Positions 1-10,849 of a DNA stretch of 64,000 nt are shown here, one piece after another. Source of the stretch: Blasia pusilla (taxonomy: Eukaryota; Marchantiophyta; Marchantiopsida; Blasiales); NCBI GenBank assembly GCA_050084515.1, contig CM114272.1, forward strand, positions 58,404,001-58,468,000. The letters are read 5' to 3'. The notes beneath the pieces are model-generated. The model was not told where the DNA came from. It saw nothing but the letters and a program-made list of their open reading frames with translations, and did no database searches. The translations under genes and the position numbers were made by a program. Each line of letters starts with the position of its first letter. Position 1 is the first letter of the stretch.

Positions 1-850
1 CGATATGTGTTGGTGATGGTGGAGCACTTCTCAAGTGGATTGAGTTGGTGGCATTACCGGACAAGGCGAGTGAGGAACGGCGTATGCGTTCTGGATAGAG
101 TGCTTAGTCATTTTGGTGCACCGGCTGAAGTCTTGACCGACCAGTCTGAGTTTCAGGGTGAGTTTCAGGTCTTGTGTGACAAGGCGTTGATTGATCATCG
201 GACCACGTCTCGAGATCATCCAGGCGGATGGTTTGGTTGAGCGTGTGGTTCGAGGCGGTGAAGAGGGCATTGCGCAAGTATGGCCTCTGAAGGGCATCTT
301 GAGAGCGGGATATTCGAGTTGCCATGGTTAGCCATGGGGTATAGGTTCGATCGCCAAGCATCCTTGGCTTCCTTCTCACCTTATTTTTTCATTATCTGGC
401 CGAGATCCGGACTTGCCAAGAAAGCAATTTGTCGGGAGTCTAGTGAGGTGGTGAACCTTGATTGGAGAGATGTGGATGAGGGTGTGTTCTGTGAGCGGAG
501 CTCTTCGGAGAGTTATGCCAATGACCTTTGAGAATCTTGCCATTGCTCAACACAGGGATACGTTGCGGTATGCAACCATTCGAGGTGGAGGTTATCGACC
601 ATCGATTCAGAGGTTCCATGTGGGGACTATGTCTATTTGCAGCAGATTGCCCGACAACGTTGGATGTGACGGCGGGCGCACTATTTTACGAAAGTCGCGA
701 GGTGTTAGCTTCGAGGAGTTCTCATGTTGGAGGGTCGTGATGGAGTTGTTTGGAAGGACCATGTGCGTAATTGTGCGCCATGTCATCTTCCAAATGTGGA
801 TGGTCTTGTTATTGACCCAAGCTTAGCCATGATACGTGCTAGCTTGAGGT
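1..850 (+). pseudogene. Family B Ty3/gypsy integrase, 3' part of pol (decayed)
   Basis: This is the 3' part of a gypsy pol gene, cut by the window start. Positions 7-300 match the integrase catalytic core of the copy at 38911-39270 almost codon for codon, including the LTDQ motif around the second catalytic Asp and the TTSRDHP stretch before the catalytic Glu. Small indels break the frame near 28-35, 150 and 230. At 318-420 comes the conserved LPWLAMGYRF segment and its continuation. From about 500 to 840, in shifting frames, lies an integrase C-terminal region with a GPY/F-like part (DYVYLQQ near 630) and the phrase NCAPCHLPN near 770. It leads into the PHD finger. It is not functional as read. 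Confidence 0.85.
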
Positions 851-853
851 GCA

Positions 854-991
854 TGTTTGTGTGGGTGGGCCGGTAACGCAGCCCGTATGTTGGTGTGTGA
901 TCGGTGTTCTAGGGGTTGGCACATGATGTGTTTGACTCCACGTTTGGATGTTGTTCCTACTGGAAGGTGGGTTTGTCCTCGATGTACTTAG
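854..991 (+). pseudogene. PHD finger at the C terminus of family B pol
   Basis: An open stretch of 45 codons ends at TAG 989-991. It begins with a CxC pair (Cys at 854-856), then MLVCDRCSRGWHMMC, then LTPRLDVVPTGRWVCPRC. This is the C4HC3 spacing of a PHD zinc finger, with the usual Trp two residues before the last Cys pair. PHD fingers read histone H3 tails. A frameshift just upstream (TGA at 845-847) separates it from the integrase, but the order integrase, NCAPCHLPN linker, PHD is clear. It takes the place that a chromodomain has in chromoviruses. The protein is probably dead in this copy. The family assignment is strong; histone binding is inference. Confidence 0.8.
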
Positions 992-1163
992 GAGAGGTAG
1001 ATGACTTGATCTTTGCATGATATGGATTACAGATGTGCGACTAACGATGGGGCAACCTAGCACCCGGCCTTCTGATTCGGGCACCCAAGAAGGTGTATAG
1101 CATGTAGTAGATGTATAGGGCTACTTGGGAGTTAGAGGACCTAACCGCTTGATTAGGGGGCGA

Positions 1164-1267
1164 GTTGTGGTACACTTGTGTTTGTGGATACTCGTCTATG
1201 TTATGTATGTATGTGAGTATGGTATGTCAGCGATGTATGTTGTATGACGATGTGGATTCGCACGACA
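1164..1267 (+). repeat. 104-bp direct repeat, copy A, left of LTR
   Basis: This starts GTTGTGGTACACTTG and ends GCACGACA. It recurs almost exactly at 1638-1743, on the other side of the LTR. It follows a purine-rich tract (AGGGGGCGAG, 1155-1164) that could be a polypurine tract, so the true 3' LTR may begin here. A diverged relative lies at about 39445-39510, after the integrase of another family B copy. Confidence 0.7.
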
Positions 1268-1269
1268 GC

Positions 1270-1637
1270 TGTCATGACCATACGGATTATGTCGTAGAGT
1301 ATGGTGTGCTAGTAGAGGCCATTCCTTATGTAGGACCGTAGTGGATTGGTAGAGATGCGGTTCCATACATAGGGTTGGGGGTTACTCAGTTGGGGATGAG
1401 TTTCCCAGTAGGGCCCGCTCTTAGGTTGGGGGATATAAGGTGGAGTACACTCAAAGAATAGTCAGTTCTTTGAGTTGAGCCTGTTGCGTTGGGAGTTAGC
1501 CTTGGTAGTGAGTAGAGCTCTTGGCTATGGTGTTTCCCGCAAGCTTCGACCTAGATTCTCCCATCGTGGAGTGGATTTGGCTCGATTGTATGTGATTGTA
1601 AACGTGTTTTATGACAGTAGGTCTTTCACGCATTTCA
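1270..1637 (+). repeat. LTR of family B (TG...CA, 368 bp)
   Basis: It begins TGTCATGACCATACGG and ends ATTTCA. It is nearly identical to 57097-57462, where the same sequence precedes the leader and gag of another family B element. Here it lies downstream of the integrase and PHD, so it is the 3' LTR or its core. The 104-106 bp repeats on both sides leave the exact LTR edges uncertain. Confidence 0.75.
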
Positions 1638-1743
1638 GTTGTGGTACACTTGTGTTTGTGGATACTCTCGTCTATGTTATGTATGTATGTGAGTATGGTA
1701 TGTCAGCGATGTATGTTGTATGACGATGTGGATTTGCACGACA
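1638..1743 (+). repeat. 106-bp direct repeat, copy A', right of LTR
   Basis: This is a near-exact second copy of 1164-1267, with a two-base insertion in a TC run and one C-to-T change. Together they give the order A, LTR core, A', as expected from a tandem LTR or an unequal exchange. Confidence 0.7.
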
Positions 1744-2990
1744 AACGGGAACAGGGTCACAACGGATGCGGATGGGAATGAGTTCCGAACGGGGTCGCTT
1801 GAGGGAGGAATGCTTCGGATGGGGATTGAGTCTGTGGTCTCGACGAGAGGCGAGGACTGTCGGGACAAAGGGTTTGGCGAAGACATGGAGTCGATGAGGA
1901 GTGGATGGGAGGGTAGTATGGGAATGGCTTTGAGAGGATTTCTGGCTTTCACGGAATCATTCATTGAGTAATTTTTTCCAAAGTCAATGTTCAGTTTATG
2001 GAAATGACATGAACAACGACGTCTATGGGTTGCTGTTAGGTTCTACAACCTTGGTTCCAACAAGAGGAGAAGTGTAAACGTTTACACACTTGATTCCAAT
2101 ATGGAGAGTGCCTCTTCATTCGGCATTTTGAGCAAACTAGTGGGTAGCCTGGGAGTGAAACAAATAGAAAATATTTTCCGTGGAGGAGGAGACATTTCCT
2201 TCAAAGCACTCTCAAGTAATAATAATATGAATGGGATCACCCTTCCGAATAATATGAATAATTAATTCAAATTCAATTCAAATTAATTATGTAACTAAGA
2301 AAATAATAATGTTACTAATAAAATAAGTTTAAGTATGGTGTTTTGGTCGTAGGGAAGGTTCATATTGGCATCCGGATTGGAAAAGTAGATGTGAACTTTG
2401 GATGGGTGCAAAATCCTGGTAAATGGTTGGTTTTCCTAGCGTGCATTATGATCGTCGTTTACAAATATGCTGAAAACCGTACCAGAGGTTTGTTTCTTGG
2501 ATGGTTTTATCGCCCACCAAAGGGGCGGACAGAGAGCCAATTTGCAAAAGCGCTGCCATGCCTGTCCTACTTGTGCATTAGCGAGAAGTCTTGTAAATAG
2601 CTTTCAGAGAGTATGATGTACATCTATTGGTTGAGACTATAACGGTGTTATGGGGTCCCGTATCAATTCAATGATATTGGTACTCCTCTTTTTCAGCAGC
2701 TCTAAAACGTAAACTTTGTAGGCGAGCCTCCCCGACCCGCTCTCACCCTTTTATTCAGGCTTCCTTTCATCCTTCCCTCATTGGGAGGGATAAAAAATAA
2801 AAATAAAAAGTCCTTTCCCAATTTTCCAAACCGTTTGACTGCCCGAGGGTTTATGGCTTTACGGCTTTCGCTTTGTGAGGGGAAGAAAATCGCTCATCCA
2901 CCATGATAGGATAGATAGGGTGTATGAACCCAAAACAGGCCGTCACTACAAAATTAGCGAGGAGCATGAGATTTCGAAGATGTCCTAATT
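1744..2990. other. Intergenic, no gene recognised
   Basis: The small ORFs here have no recognisable motifs. An AT-rich stretch lies at 2220-2340. Nothing else can be supported. Confidence 0.6.
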
Positions 2991-2994
2991 AGTC

Positions 2995-3208
2995 AATTAG
3001 TGCCGAACGCAATTATTTTGGTGGCATTCTCGTGATGAGTACCACACTCTAATCGGAAATGGATTCCGCATGAGACCGTAGTCCATAGTGCTTTCATGAT
3101 GAATTAGCCAGGGAACGCACTTAATTTGACATAATTCCAGTAATCAGTACCATCGTCTGATGGGAAATGAACCCGGAGTAGACCGTGGTCCACAAATACA
3201 TGCACCAC
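2995..3208 (+). repeat. Tandem duplication of a ~107-bp unit upstream of the P450
   Basis: Units 2995-3101 and 3102-3208 align along their length: AATTAG, GAACGCA, GAGTACCA/CAGTACCA, GGAAATG and GAC(C)GTAGTCCA/GACCGTGGTCCA occur in the same order. They end about 380 bp before the start codon of the P450, so they lie in its likely promoter region. Confidence 0.55.
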
Positions 3209-3401
3209 TACCACCACTTGCAAGTGGTTGCAAGTGGACGTGTGAGACAAAGTCGACTTTTGTGGTTCACGGATATCCAGTAATCCGAAGAGACTGTGGC
3301 TCGAGAGCTGCAGTGGAAACTTCGTAAAAAAGCTCTCACGATCATGAATACCCTATTGCGAAGCTAACTCCCTCCGTCCATATAGATTGATGACTGAAAT
3401 C

Positions 3402-3408
3402 TATATAA
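3402..3408 (+). promoter_or_regulatory. TATA box of the P450 gene
   Basis: TATATAA sits about 180 bp before the ATG at 3586. That leaves room for a 5' UTR of about 150 bp. It is a good match, but not proven. Confidence 0.45.
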
Positions 3409-3585
3409 GACTCGCCGACTCGCCACCATTGGAACAGCAGATTCGTACCCAACTTCGTTGTGACGAACGAAAGAGTGTGCGCTGGCTCATTGGCGAGCTG
3501 AACTCACTCCAAGCTCGATCTCTCGGCGACAGCTTCTGTTTAGATCTGTGTCTGGAGATCCAGCTGGTGGGTAGCTCGAGTGATC

Positions 3586-6500
3586 ATGGAGTACATAATG
3601 ATGAGTTCCAAGCTGTGGATCACTGCTCTCTCTACAGTCTTTTTCACGACAGTACTATATAGCGTTCTGAAATTCTTGAGGAAGTATGTCTGGGCTCCCA
3701 AGTCTATAGAACGAATTATGGAAGCTCAGGGCTTCCGTGGACCCCCACGCCGAATACTGCACGGTAATGTGCTGGAGGTGGACGCTCTGAGATCCGTGCT
3801 GTGGAGTACTCCCATGAAGAATGTGAACCATCACGGAATCATCGATCGTCTCTATCCGCATTACAAACTCTGGTCGCAGAAATACGGTGACCTTCTCTCT
3901 CTTTGCTGTAGACATAAACTATCCCTGCCCACGGGATATAGTATTGCTAATAGTTGGCTGTGTAAACTATGTGTTTATTGCGACTGTGGAGTCAGTGTAT
4001 TTCGGATCAGATACTTATCGAATACTTACGTTTTCGATCATCGCTGTTCAGCTTTTCCCTGACCTGACAGCTGAGAAATGCGTGGTTATAACTAGCGTTG
4101 GGTAGATCTACCTCTAGACGCATCACATCTCTGCCCATTTTGGTGTGATCAAATCTGTGCACGGTGAAGCGGTAAATTCATGGGAAGTATCGTTCAGCTG
4201 TGAATCCCTGCGGATGGTTCACAGGACGCTTTCCGGGACTTCTCCGTGTGCTCGTGGATGAAAGAATCCCCCCGTGACTAGATTTCTAGCGCATAGGCTT
4301 GGAGTGTCTCCGTTCGATGACGATCATATAAATCTACACGGCACTCAGACTCCATTTCTCTGGAGTACGGCTACCCTTGTTGTGGAGAAATCCATTGGGC
4401 TTCCCCAACGAATTGAGTCAGAATGGGATCCGGATCTATGTGAGACGGTGCTACTATGAAAATGGTGCATCTGAGCACTTTATGACATGAGGTCTAGAGA
4501 GGTTTAAGAAAAATGGTGAACAACATATCTGGTGGCCAAATGATCAATTTTCAGAAGGCTCGTGGAATGTGTATAGATGTACACAACACATAGATTACAA
4601 ATGAGATCGAATCTGACAGCCTTGATGTGCACGTTTTGAAATTCAGAAAGGTAACCACTGTCGTCTCGTACTCAGTTTCCAACGATTGGATCCGTTTGCA
4701 GGGAAGAGATTTATGTTTTGGTGGGGTCCTGAGGCTGCCATTTTGGTGACGGAGCCGGATCTTGTGAAAGAGATTTTCTTGGCTTCGAAGCACGATGGCC
4801 CATATCAGAAGATTGGCCTTCGAGTCTCAGCCCAGCGCACTGCAACCTCCAACGGCTTGAACTTCTTGAACGGAGAAACATGGCTTGCACATCGTCGCAT
4901 TGTAAACCCTGCTTTCCGTGGAGAACGGCTCAAGGTAGAAGAGCTTCAGAATGCATCCACACATGTTGCATTTGTTTTATCTCTTCCAATGTGCCTGAGG
5001 TAAACGTATTCGGTAGTTTCTCACGTGCATCTAGATTTCCAACAGAATTTAGCACCGACAAGCTCAATCGAACAGTGCACTGTGCAGGGACAAACTCAAT
5101 CGAACAGTGCAGGGACTGTTCAATTGAGATAGAACACGAGATCTACTATTCAGTAGTTTCAGGAAATTTTAGGCTACGTAGTTCGACATCTACCACCGCC
5201 CTTACCTAAATTCATTTGACAACAAAAAGAACAACAACCGTCACATTCTCTACTCTATATAGATTCGGACTCTTGGACACAGTCTCGAGCTGGAGAAGCG
5301 TTTAAGAATGATTTGAGGGTTTTATAGTTACGGAGACATTGATGTAGAAACGGAATTACATGCGATGGGTCCACAGATCGATAGATCAATCTAGCTAGTT
5401 TCCATGTCGTCTGAATCTAATGCAGAGAGCTCACTTCTTTCAGGTCTCGGTGGCACCGATGACAGCCAGCGCCAATTTTTTGGTCGAAACTTGGGAGAAA
5501 CAAATTGCTGACGCTGGACCCACAGGAAATAACGAGTGCACTGTCGATGTCGTTCCCGATTTCATTCTCATTGCAGCCGACGTCATTTCGCGAGCTGCTT
5601 ATGAAAGTAACTACTTGAGATTGCGTTCTGCATTCGAGCAACAGCTTGAGCTGCTGAAATTGGAGTTCAACTGCATCGCTGACGACTGCATTCCCGGCTT
5701 CAGGTGACCTCAAAATAATCCTCCAATCCCCGCAGTCAACCTTCAGTTTGGAAGAAAAATTTGGAAGAAAAATTCAGATGTCTAGTAAGGAGTACGAAAC
5801 TTTGAAAATTACAGTCACCGGCACCTGAAAGATTCAGGATCACATTATATTGAAAATGGCAGACCGTTTTGGTAATGTGATCCTGAATGTGGCACTCGAC
5901 CGCAGAGCCCAACTTTCACTCGCTTGAACTAGTTTGATTTTGCCACTGCCGTACGGGGAAATTAAAACCACCATATATCTGGGATGATAACCTGGATTAG
6001 GATGTTTTTCTCACTGCGAGCCTGTGAACGGACATCCTCCGGCCACACGCTTGAATTCATTGGAATCAGGTTTTTCCCGACGAAGAACAATTTACGTCGA
6101 ATGAAGATGAACAGATTCGTGGACAGCGCGCTGCGAGACGAAATGCGGGAGAGAGGGAAATCTCGACTGCACAGCGGCGCAGATCAAGAGGAACTCCAGA
6201 ACAAAGATCTGCTGGCAATGCTGATGAGAGCGAGCTCGGAGGCCGGGACAGGAGGCGAAGGCGGTAATGGAACCAAGTACAAGCTGAAACCTCGAGAGCT
6301 CTTGGATGAAGTGAGGGTGATTTCCGCCGCCGGCTTCGACACCGTCTCCATAACCCTCACATGGGCCATGTTCCTGCTCGCCTTTCACCCCGAGTGGCAG
6401 GATCGCCTGTTCCAGGAGCTGCAGGAGGAGGAGACTAAGAGTGACGATGGTGGCGTTATCACTATGGACTTCCTCAATCGTCTCAAGATTGTGAGCATAT

Positions 6501-7701
6501 TATATATGCCTGATTTCTTTCCCTCAAGTACTCTCGTAAAGTCATCTTCTAGTCGTTGCTATTCTATCTCCTTATCATCCTCATCGTCATTAGGTCGAGA
6601 TCTCCGTACAAAGTTCTCAACTTTCGTCAGTTCATGAGTTATACACAAACTCCTCGAGTTTCCTCACGTCCTCAGTTCCCCACAAAGTGCTCCAAGTTTC
6701 CTCACTCATCAGTTCCACACATAACCCTCAAGTTTCCTCACTCGGTCTCGAATAAAACCCTCAAGTTTCCTCAATTCTATCAGTTCCACGAAAAGTCCTC
6801 AAATTCTGCAACCCATCAGCTCCACACGTACTCCTCAATTTCGTCAGCTATCCCATATCTTAGTAATTATCACAACTTGCAATTTTATCTCTTAGTCATC
6901 ATCACTTCCACGTCAACAATTCGATTCTAGATGGGTTCTCGGTCTCGATTCCAATCTTTTCGTCACATGGAACGTCCACGAAAACGTCAGCATTTCTGTC
7001 CAAAGGATTCTCACAAGACCCTAGTCCGATGAATTCCTGGCTTAGGGCGAGCTATAAGGACGTAGGTTAATTTACTCACAAAATAACCAATCACTTCCTT
7101 GTGATAGTCTCCCTTAGTTTAATGGCAGGAGAAAAAATTAGCTTTTTAACTTATCTCATTCATTTTTAAATCATTTAAATAGCTAGCACGGCGACTCGTA
7201 CTAACGCATGCGAATGGGCGCCGTGCGATCTTGGATCGCGCATGCATGCAGATGACGATGGTGGTGAACGAGGTCCTACGGTTGTACCCGACGGATGCGA
7301 CCATGTCACGCACGACGGTGAGACCAGTACAGCTGGGAGACCTGACACTTCCGAAAGGGATGTCCGTCTACATCTGCCCCATGATCATGCACCGGATGCC
7401 GGAGCTGTGGGGGGAAGATGCCGACGAGTTCAAGCCGGAGCGCTTCACTAACGGCCTGACGGCGGCAATAAAACATCCCGTCGCGTATATCCCGTTCGCC
7501 TACGGCCCTCGCACTTGCATCGGCTCGTCCTTCGCTATTCTGGAAACCAAAACAATGCTGGTCACCATAATCCGCCGGTTCCGGTTCCGCCTGCACCCCG
7601 ATTACCAGCACGAGCCGGTCATCAAAGGAGTTCTTATACAGCCCAAGAACGGCTTGCCCCTCATCTTCACCCGACGAGATACGGATTCCAAATCGACTTA
7701 A
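3586..7701 (+). CDS. Cytochrome P450, CYP72 clan, five exons, intact
   Basis: This is a heme monooxygenase of the endoplasmic reticulum. Exons: 3586-3886, 4702-4934, 5444-5703, 6070-6490, 7252-7701. All introns are GT-AG and the phases agree, giving 554 residues and a TAA stop. The ATG at 3586 is chosen because a hydrophobic N-terminal anchor follows. Family hallmarks, all present: the C-helix WLAHRR motif; PGFRFFPTK, typical of the CYP72 clan; the I-helix AGFDTVS (about 352-358); NEVLR (ExxR, about 412-415); FKPERF (about 465-470); and heme loop FAYGPRTCIG with Cys at about 494. Similarity to CYP72-clan proteins is clear in the I-helix and C terminus, but I cannot name the family or substrate. 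There is no sign of decay, unlike its surroundings. Confidence 0.93.
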
Positions 7702-7824
7702 TATCATAAAATCAAATTCCGTTCATAAATTTAGACTTTCTAAAAGGTTTAAAAATATACATAGCACATACAAATAGTTTCTAATTTATTTTGTTATGCG
7801 ATAGTTTTTTTTAAATATTTTTTT

Positions 7825-7875
7825 ATTTGACAGATGACAATTGAACCGTACGGGTTCAATTGTCACGTGTCAAAT
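7825..7875. repeat. Inverted repeat (hairpin) 3' of the P450
   Basis: TGACAATTGAACC at 7835 pairs perfectly with GGTTCAATTGTCA ending at 7865, across a five-base loop. Outer arms ATTTGACA and TGTCAAAT extend it to 51 bp. It could be a small MITE, or a structure in the 3' region of the transcript. Confidence 0.6.
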
Positions 7876-8950
7876 ATTTTAAATTTACGTATAATATTAT
7901 TAAATTCTTCAAACATTTTTTATTTCTCCTACATCACACCAACACCTTACAAATAAAATATGGTGTCAATATGACTTGCAACTTTATAGTGTGCAAATTA
8001 ATAAACATAAAAATTTTCTATAAAAGGGAGGCATAAACATTTACATGTTTATGTCCAATTATTCTCTTATCATGTTATTTGAATGAATATTAAACCTACA
8101 CAAAAAGTAATGAATAAATTTTCAACGATTAAAAGGAAACGATCCTTCCTCGGTTGTGAAAAGTGTTTGATTCCTATTTAATATGAAATTCTACCAATTG
8201 AAAGAAAATTCCATCAAGAAATTTATGGTAGGGAATTTTCCGAGACAATAATGTACATTTAATCTTCCTCGTAGATTCCTATGCCGGAAACCTAAATTTT
8301 TTAAAAAAATTGAATGATACTTCCGGGAAAAATATCCGGTTATGAAAATCTGATTTAAATTTTAGTGACATATTCCCAAATGCATATTTACGGGGATCAA
8401 CGGAATATGGGAAATTATCCACTAAATAGTTTGAGCGAGTGATTTCCTCTCCGTAGAATGTTTGTAGTTGGTTATTTGGAGCGAAGGACATGAGATGAAA
8501 AGTTTCATGTGCTAAGAACTGACTTTGCAAGAGTGAATGTTTTGAAACGGGAATTTTTTATATGAATATTATCTTGGAAAGAAAAATTTATGTTAAATAT
8601 TATTATTTATGTTACCACTTCAAAGAGTTTAAGATACTCTCTCGACGTCTCATGTTCATTTAAAAAAATTATTCATCTTTTTTTTTTTCCCGACTACAAG
8701 TATAACCACGAACCTTACAAGCATATATACCTTCCACGGTTAATTCTTTACAATTTCATGGAAACAAATGATTTGTGTATATTTTTTGAGATATCCATTG
8801 AACAACTTCTGATTATCTCTTCATTATATTCAAATAGTTTGGATTAGTCCGGGAAAACAATCGTCTCGATATTGCTAAGATCCACGATCACTATTAAGTA
8901 ATTATGCGAAATGATGGAGTTCATAGCATGAAAGAAAGAAAGAAATTGGA
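7876..8950. other. AT-rich intergenic spacer, no gene seen
   Basis: This is AT-rich DNA with many stops in all frames. No domain, repeat family or RNA gene is recognisable. Confidence 0.6.
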
Positions 8951-9033
8951 AAAACAATGAAAGGGGTGGGAAGCCATCGGAAATTCAGAGACTGGGGATC
9001 AAAGAAAGGTGGGCAGAATGAGGCCGGGATTTG

Positions 9034-9573
9034 CTATGGAGGAAGAGTGAGCTCTCCCGGATCCCGTGGAGACGCCGCACTCTCTTGGGCTGGAAGAATC
9101 CTCGAGTCCTCGACGGTGACAAGAGGGCGCGGGCGTTCCAACAATCCCCATACAGGAGACCCTTGTATCAATCCAAAAATGGGCGATTCGGGCTCCTGTG
9201 TGCTCTCCGCAGCGCCGGTTGTGGGGTCTCCCGTAAGCAAGTGTGGCAAATTCGAGCTCGCTGTTGCAGTATTATCTTTGGGCTCGCTGCCGTCTTGCGA
9301 GAGAATGGATTTTCGCTCTGGATTCAATAGGCTCGCCAGAGATGGCGTCGAGTTCCTAGTTTGTACGCTCAAATTTACTCTTGGCCGAGACCTAGGCTCG
9401 CTGGCAGGAGATTCAACAAGCTCGGTACTACGCGCACTTGTGGGAGAGGGCTCCGAGCCGCCTGCACATGTGGAATCCTCCAGTGCCGAGCGAGAATCGT
9501 TGGCAATCGGAGGTTGAGGCACATCTCCGGATTTCAAACCTTCAGACTGTGCGGTAGAGTCATGGTCTCCCAT
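9034..9573 (-). CDS. Ser/Pro-rich hypothetical protein (uncertain)
   Basis: The first ATG of this open frame is near 9573 and reads MGDHDSTAQSEG. About 180 residues follow, rich in Ser, Pro, Thr, Glu and Gly, with no folded domain visible, so the product would be disordered. A possible splice acceptor (TCTTGCAG) lies just upstream on the minus strand, so this could be a 3' exon. The plus strand is also open over 8957-9517, which weakens the case for either. I do not recognise it. Confidence 0.3.
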   Translation of the reverse strand: MGDHDSTAQSEGLKSGDVPQPPIANDSRSALEDSTCAGGSEPSPTSARSTELVESPASEPRSRPRVNLSVQTRNSTPSLASLLNPERKSILSQDGSEPKDNTATASSNLPHLLTGDPTTGAAESTQEPESPIFGLIQGSPVWGLLERPRPLVTVEDSRILPAQESAASPRDPGELTLPP

Positions 9574-9889
9574 CCCACTCTGCAAGATTTCACGACGACA
9601 GTCGATAATTAAGAAAGACACCCTAAAGGCATAGCAGCACGTCAGGCCAACTTAAGTAGGCCTCCGAGATATGGATTGCACGCCTCTTAATCTGGATCGC
9701 TCTCTTACAGGCTTTCTACAATCATCAGGAGAGACTTAGCCGTGATCCAATCCAAGTCACACGAATCAACCTCGCTAGCCAAAAACTAAAGAACGACCCG
9801 AAAGAACTTCCGGAGAAGTTAATCAGTGCTGCCAGCTCAGAAAGTTCCGTGTAGCTTCTTGCGCTTGTGCTGTAAATGTTGCACCAGTG

Positions 9890-10350
9890 AGTGAGAGAGA
9901 GCGCTCATTTAGTGCCTGTCATAGCCTGAGACAGACGCAGAGGGAGAGTGCTCATTTAGGAGAAGGAGAGCGAGTGCGCACTCATTAAGTGCCTGTCATA
10001 GCCTGGGACACACACACAGATGCACACGAATTGTGCATCGCATAAATGACATTTCGAGACGAGAGCTAGGGCCGTAGCGATTCACTTCAAGACAGAAGAG
10101 GAGAGGATCAGAATTCGGAACGACTCCCTCGATCATTACCAGGCGTTTTATACATACATCGCATGCATGAACAGCGAGGGAGAGAGAAAGCCATCAGAAC
10201 TAAGGGCGCAACGATTGAGCTGACTGAAGGAGACTCAGTTCGAATTGCGAGGGACCAATTTTCGGGTGTTTTATACGTGAATAGCGAGAGAAATCTTAAT
10301 CTCACTTCGAGAGGAGACCTGAGGATCGGAAACGAGTGATCGATCACTAT
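9890..10350 (+). repeat. Short local tandem duplications
   Basis: GTGCCTGTCATAGCCTG occurs near 9915 and again near 9987, with similar flanks (GCTCATTTAG and ACTCATTAAG). A second pair, around 10080-10190 and 10230-10350, shares GTTTTATAC, a GCGAG tract, and GAGGATC/GAGGATCGG. No coding potential is seen. Confidence 0.45.
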
Positions 10351-10849
10351 CTATGTGCGAGAATGGGTTCGATCCGCCTGACAGAATTAAAGCTCAAGAA
10401 GTATGTTCCCCCCTCCTCCACTAAATCACACGAACCCAAAGTTACAAATTCACCGCCGGTGCCGCTCAGCCGCCGCCTCCCACACCTCACGGAACACGCT
10501 CGCTAACCTGCCTCTAATTACGCTAATTAATGGATTGCGAGAGCTATGCGAGATATCCTTCGGAAAAAACAGAAAATGAAAATAATTCATAAATAAATTA
10601 CCCAAATGAGTGGCGCTCGATCAACGCCGAGCCAGCCCTAAGGTCCCTACCTTCCACCACGGCGACGACGGACTCCCTGACTGGTCCTGAAGCGCGCTGG
10701 CAGTGCTTGGAGCTCATTTATTTGAATGACTCCGTTATTTGAACGTTTTTTCGGCGGGGTCAGGGTTTCACGCCCAGCCTAAAAACGACGCTCGTTCTTC
10801 GATCAAGAAGAACAAGTGAATCCCTACTGCTTCGTTCACGAACATTTCG

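Noticed and set aside
8957-9517. Plus-strand frame of 186 codons starting with ATG
   Set aside because: It overlaps the minus-strand Ser/Pro-rich frame, has no motif, and its composition looks like the complement of that frame. Neither is firm; I kept only the minus-strand one, at low confidence.
10355-10380. tRNA-like T-arm sequence GGTTCGATCC
   Set aside because: No acceptor stem, anticodon arm or D-arm is found around it.
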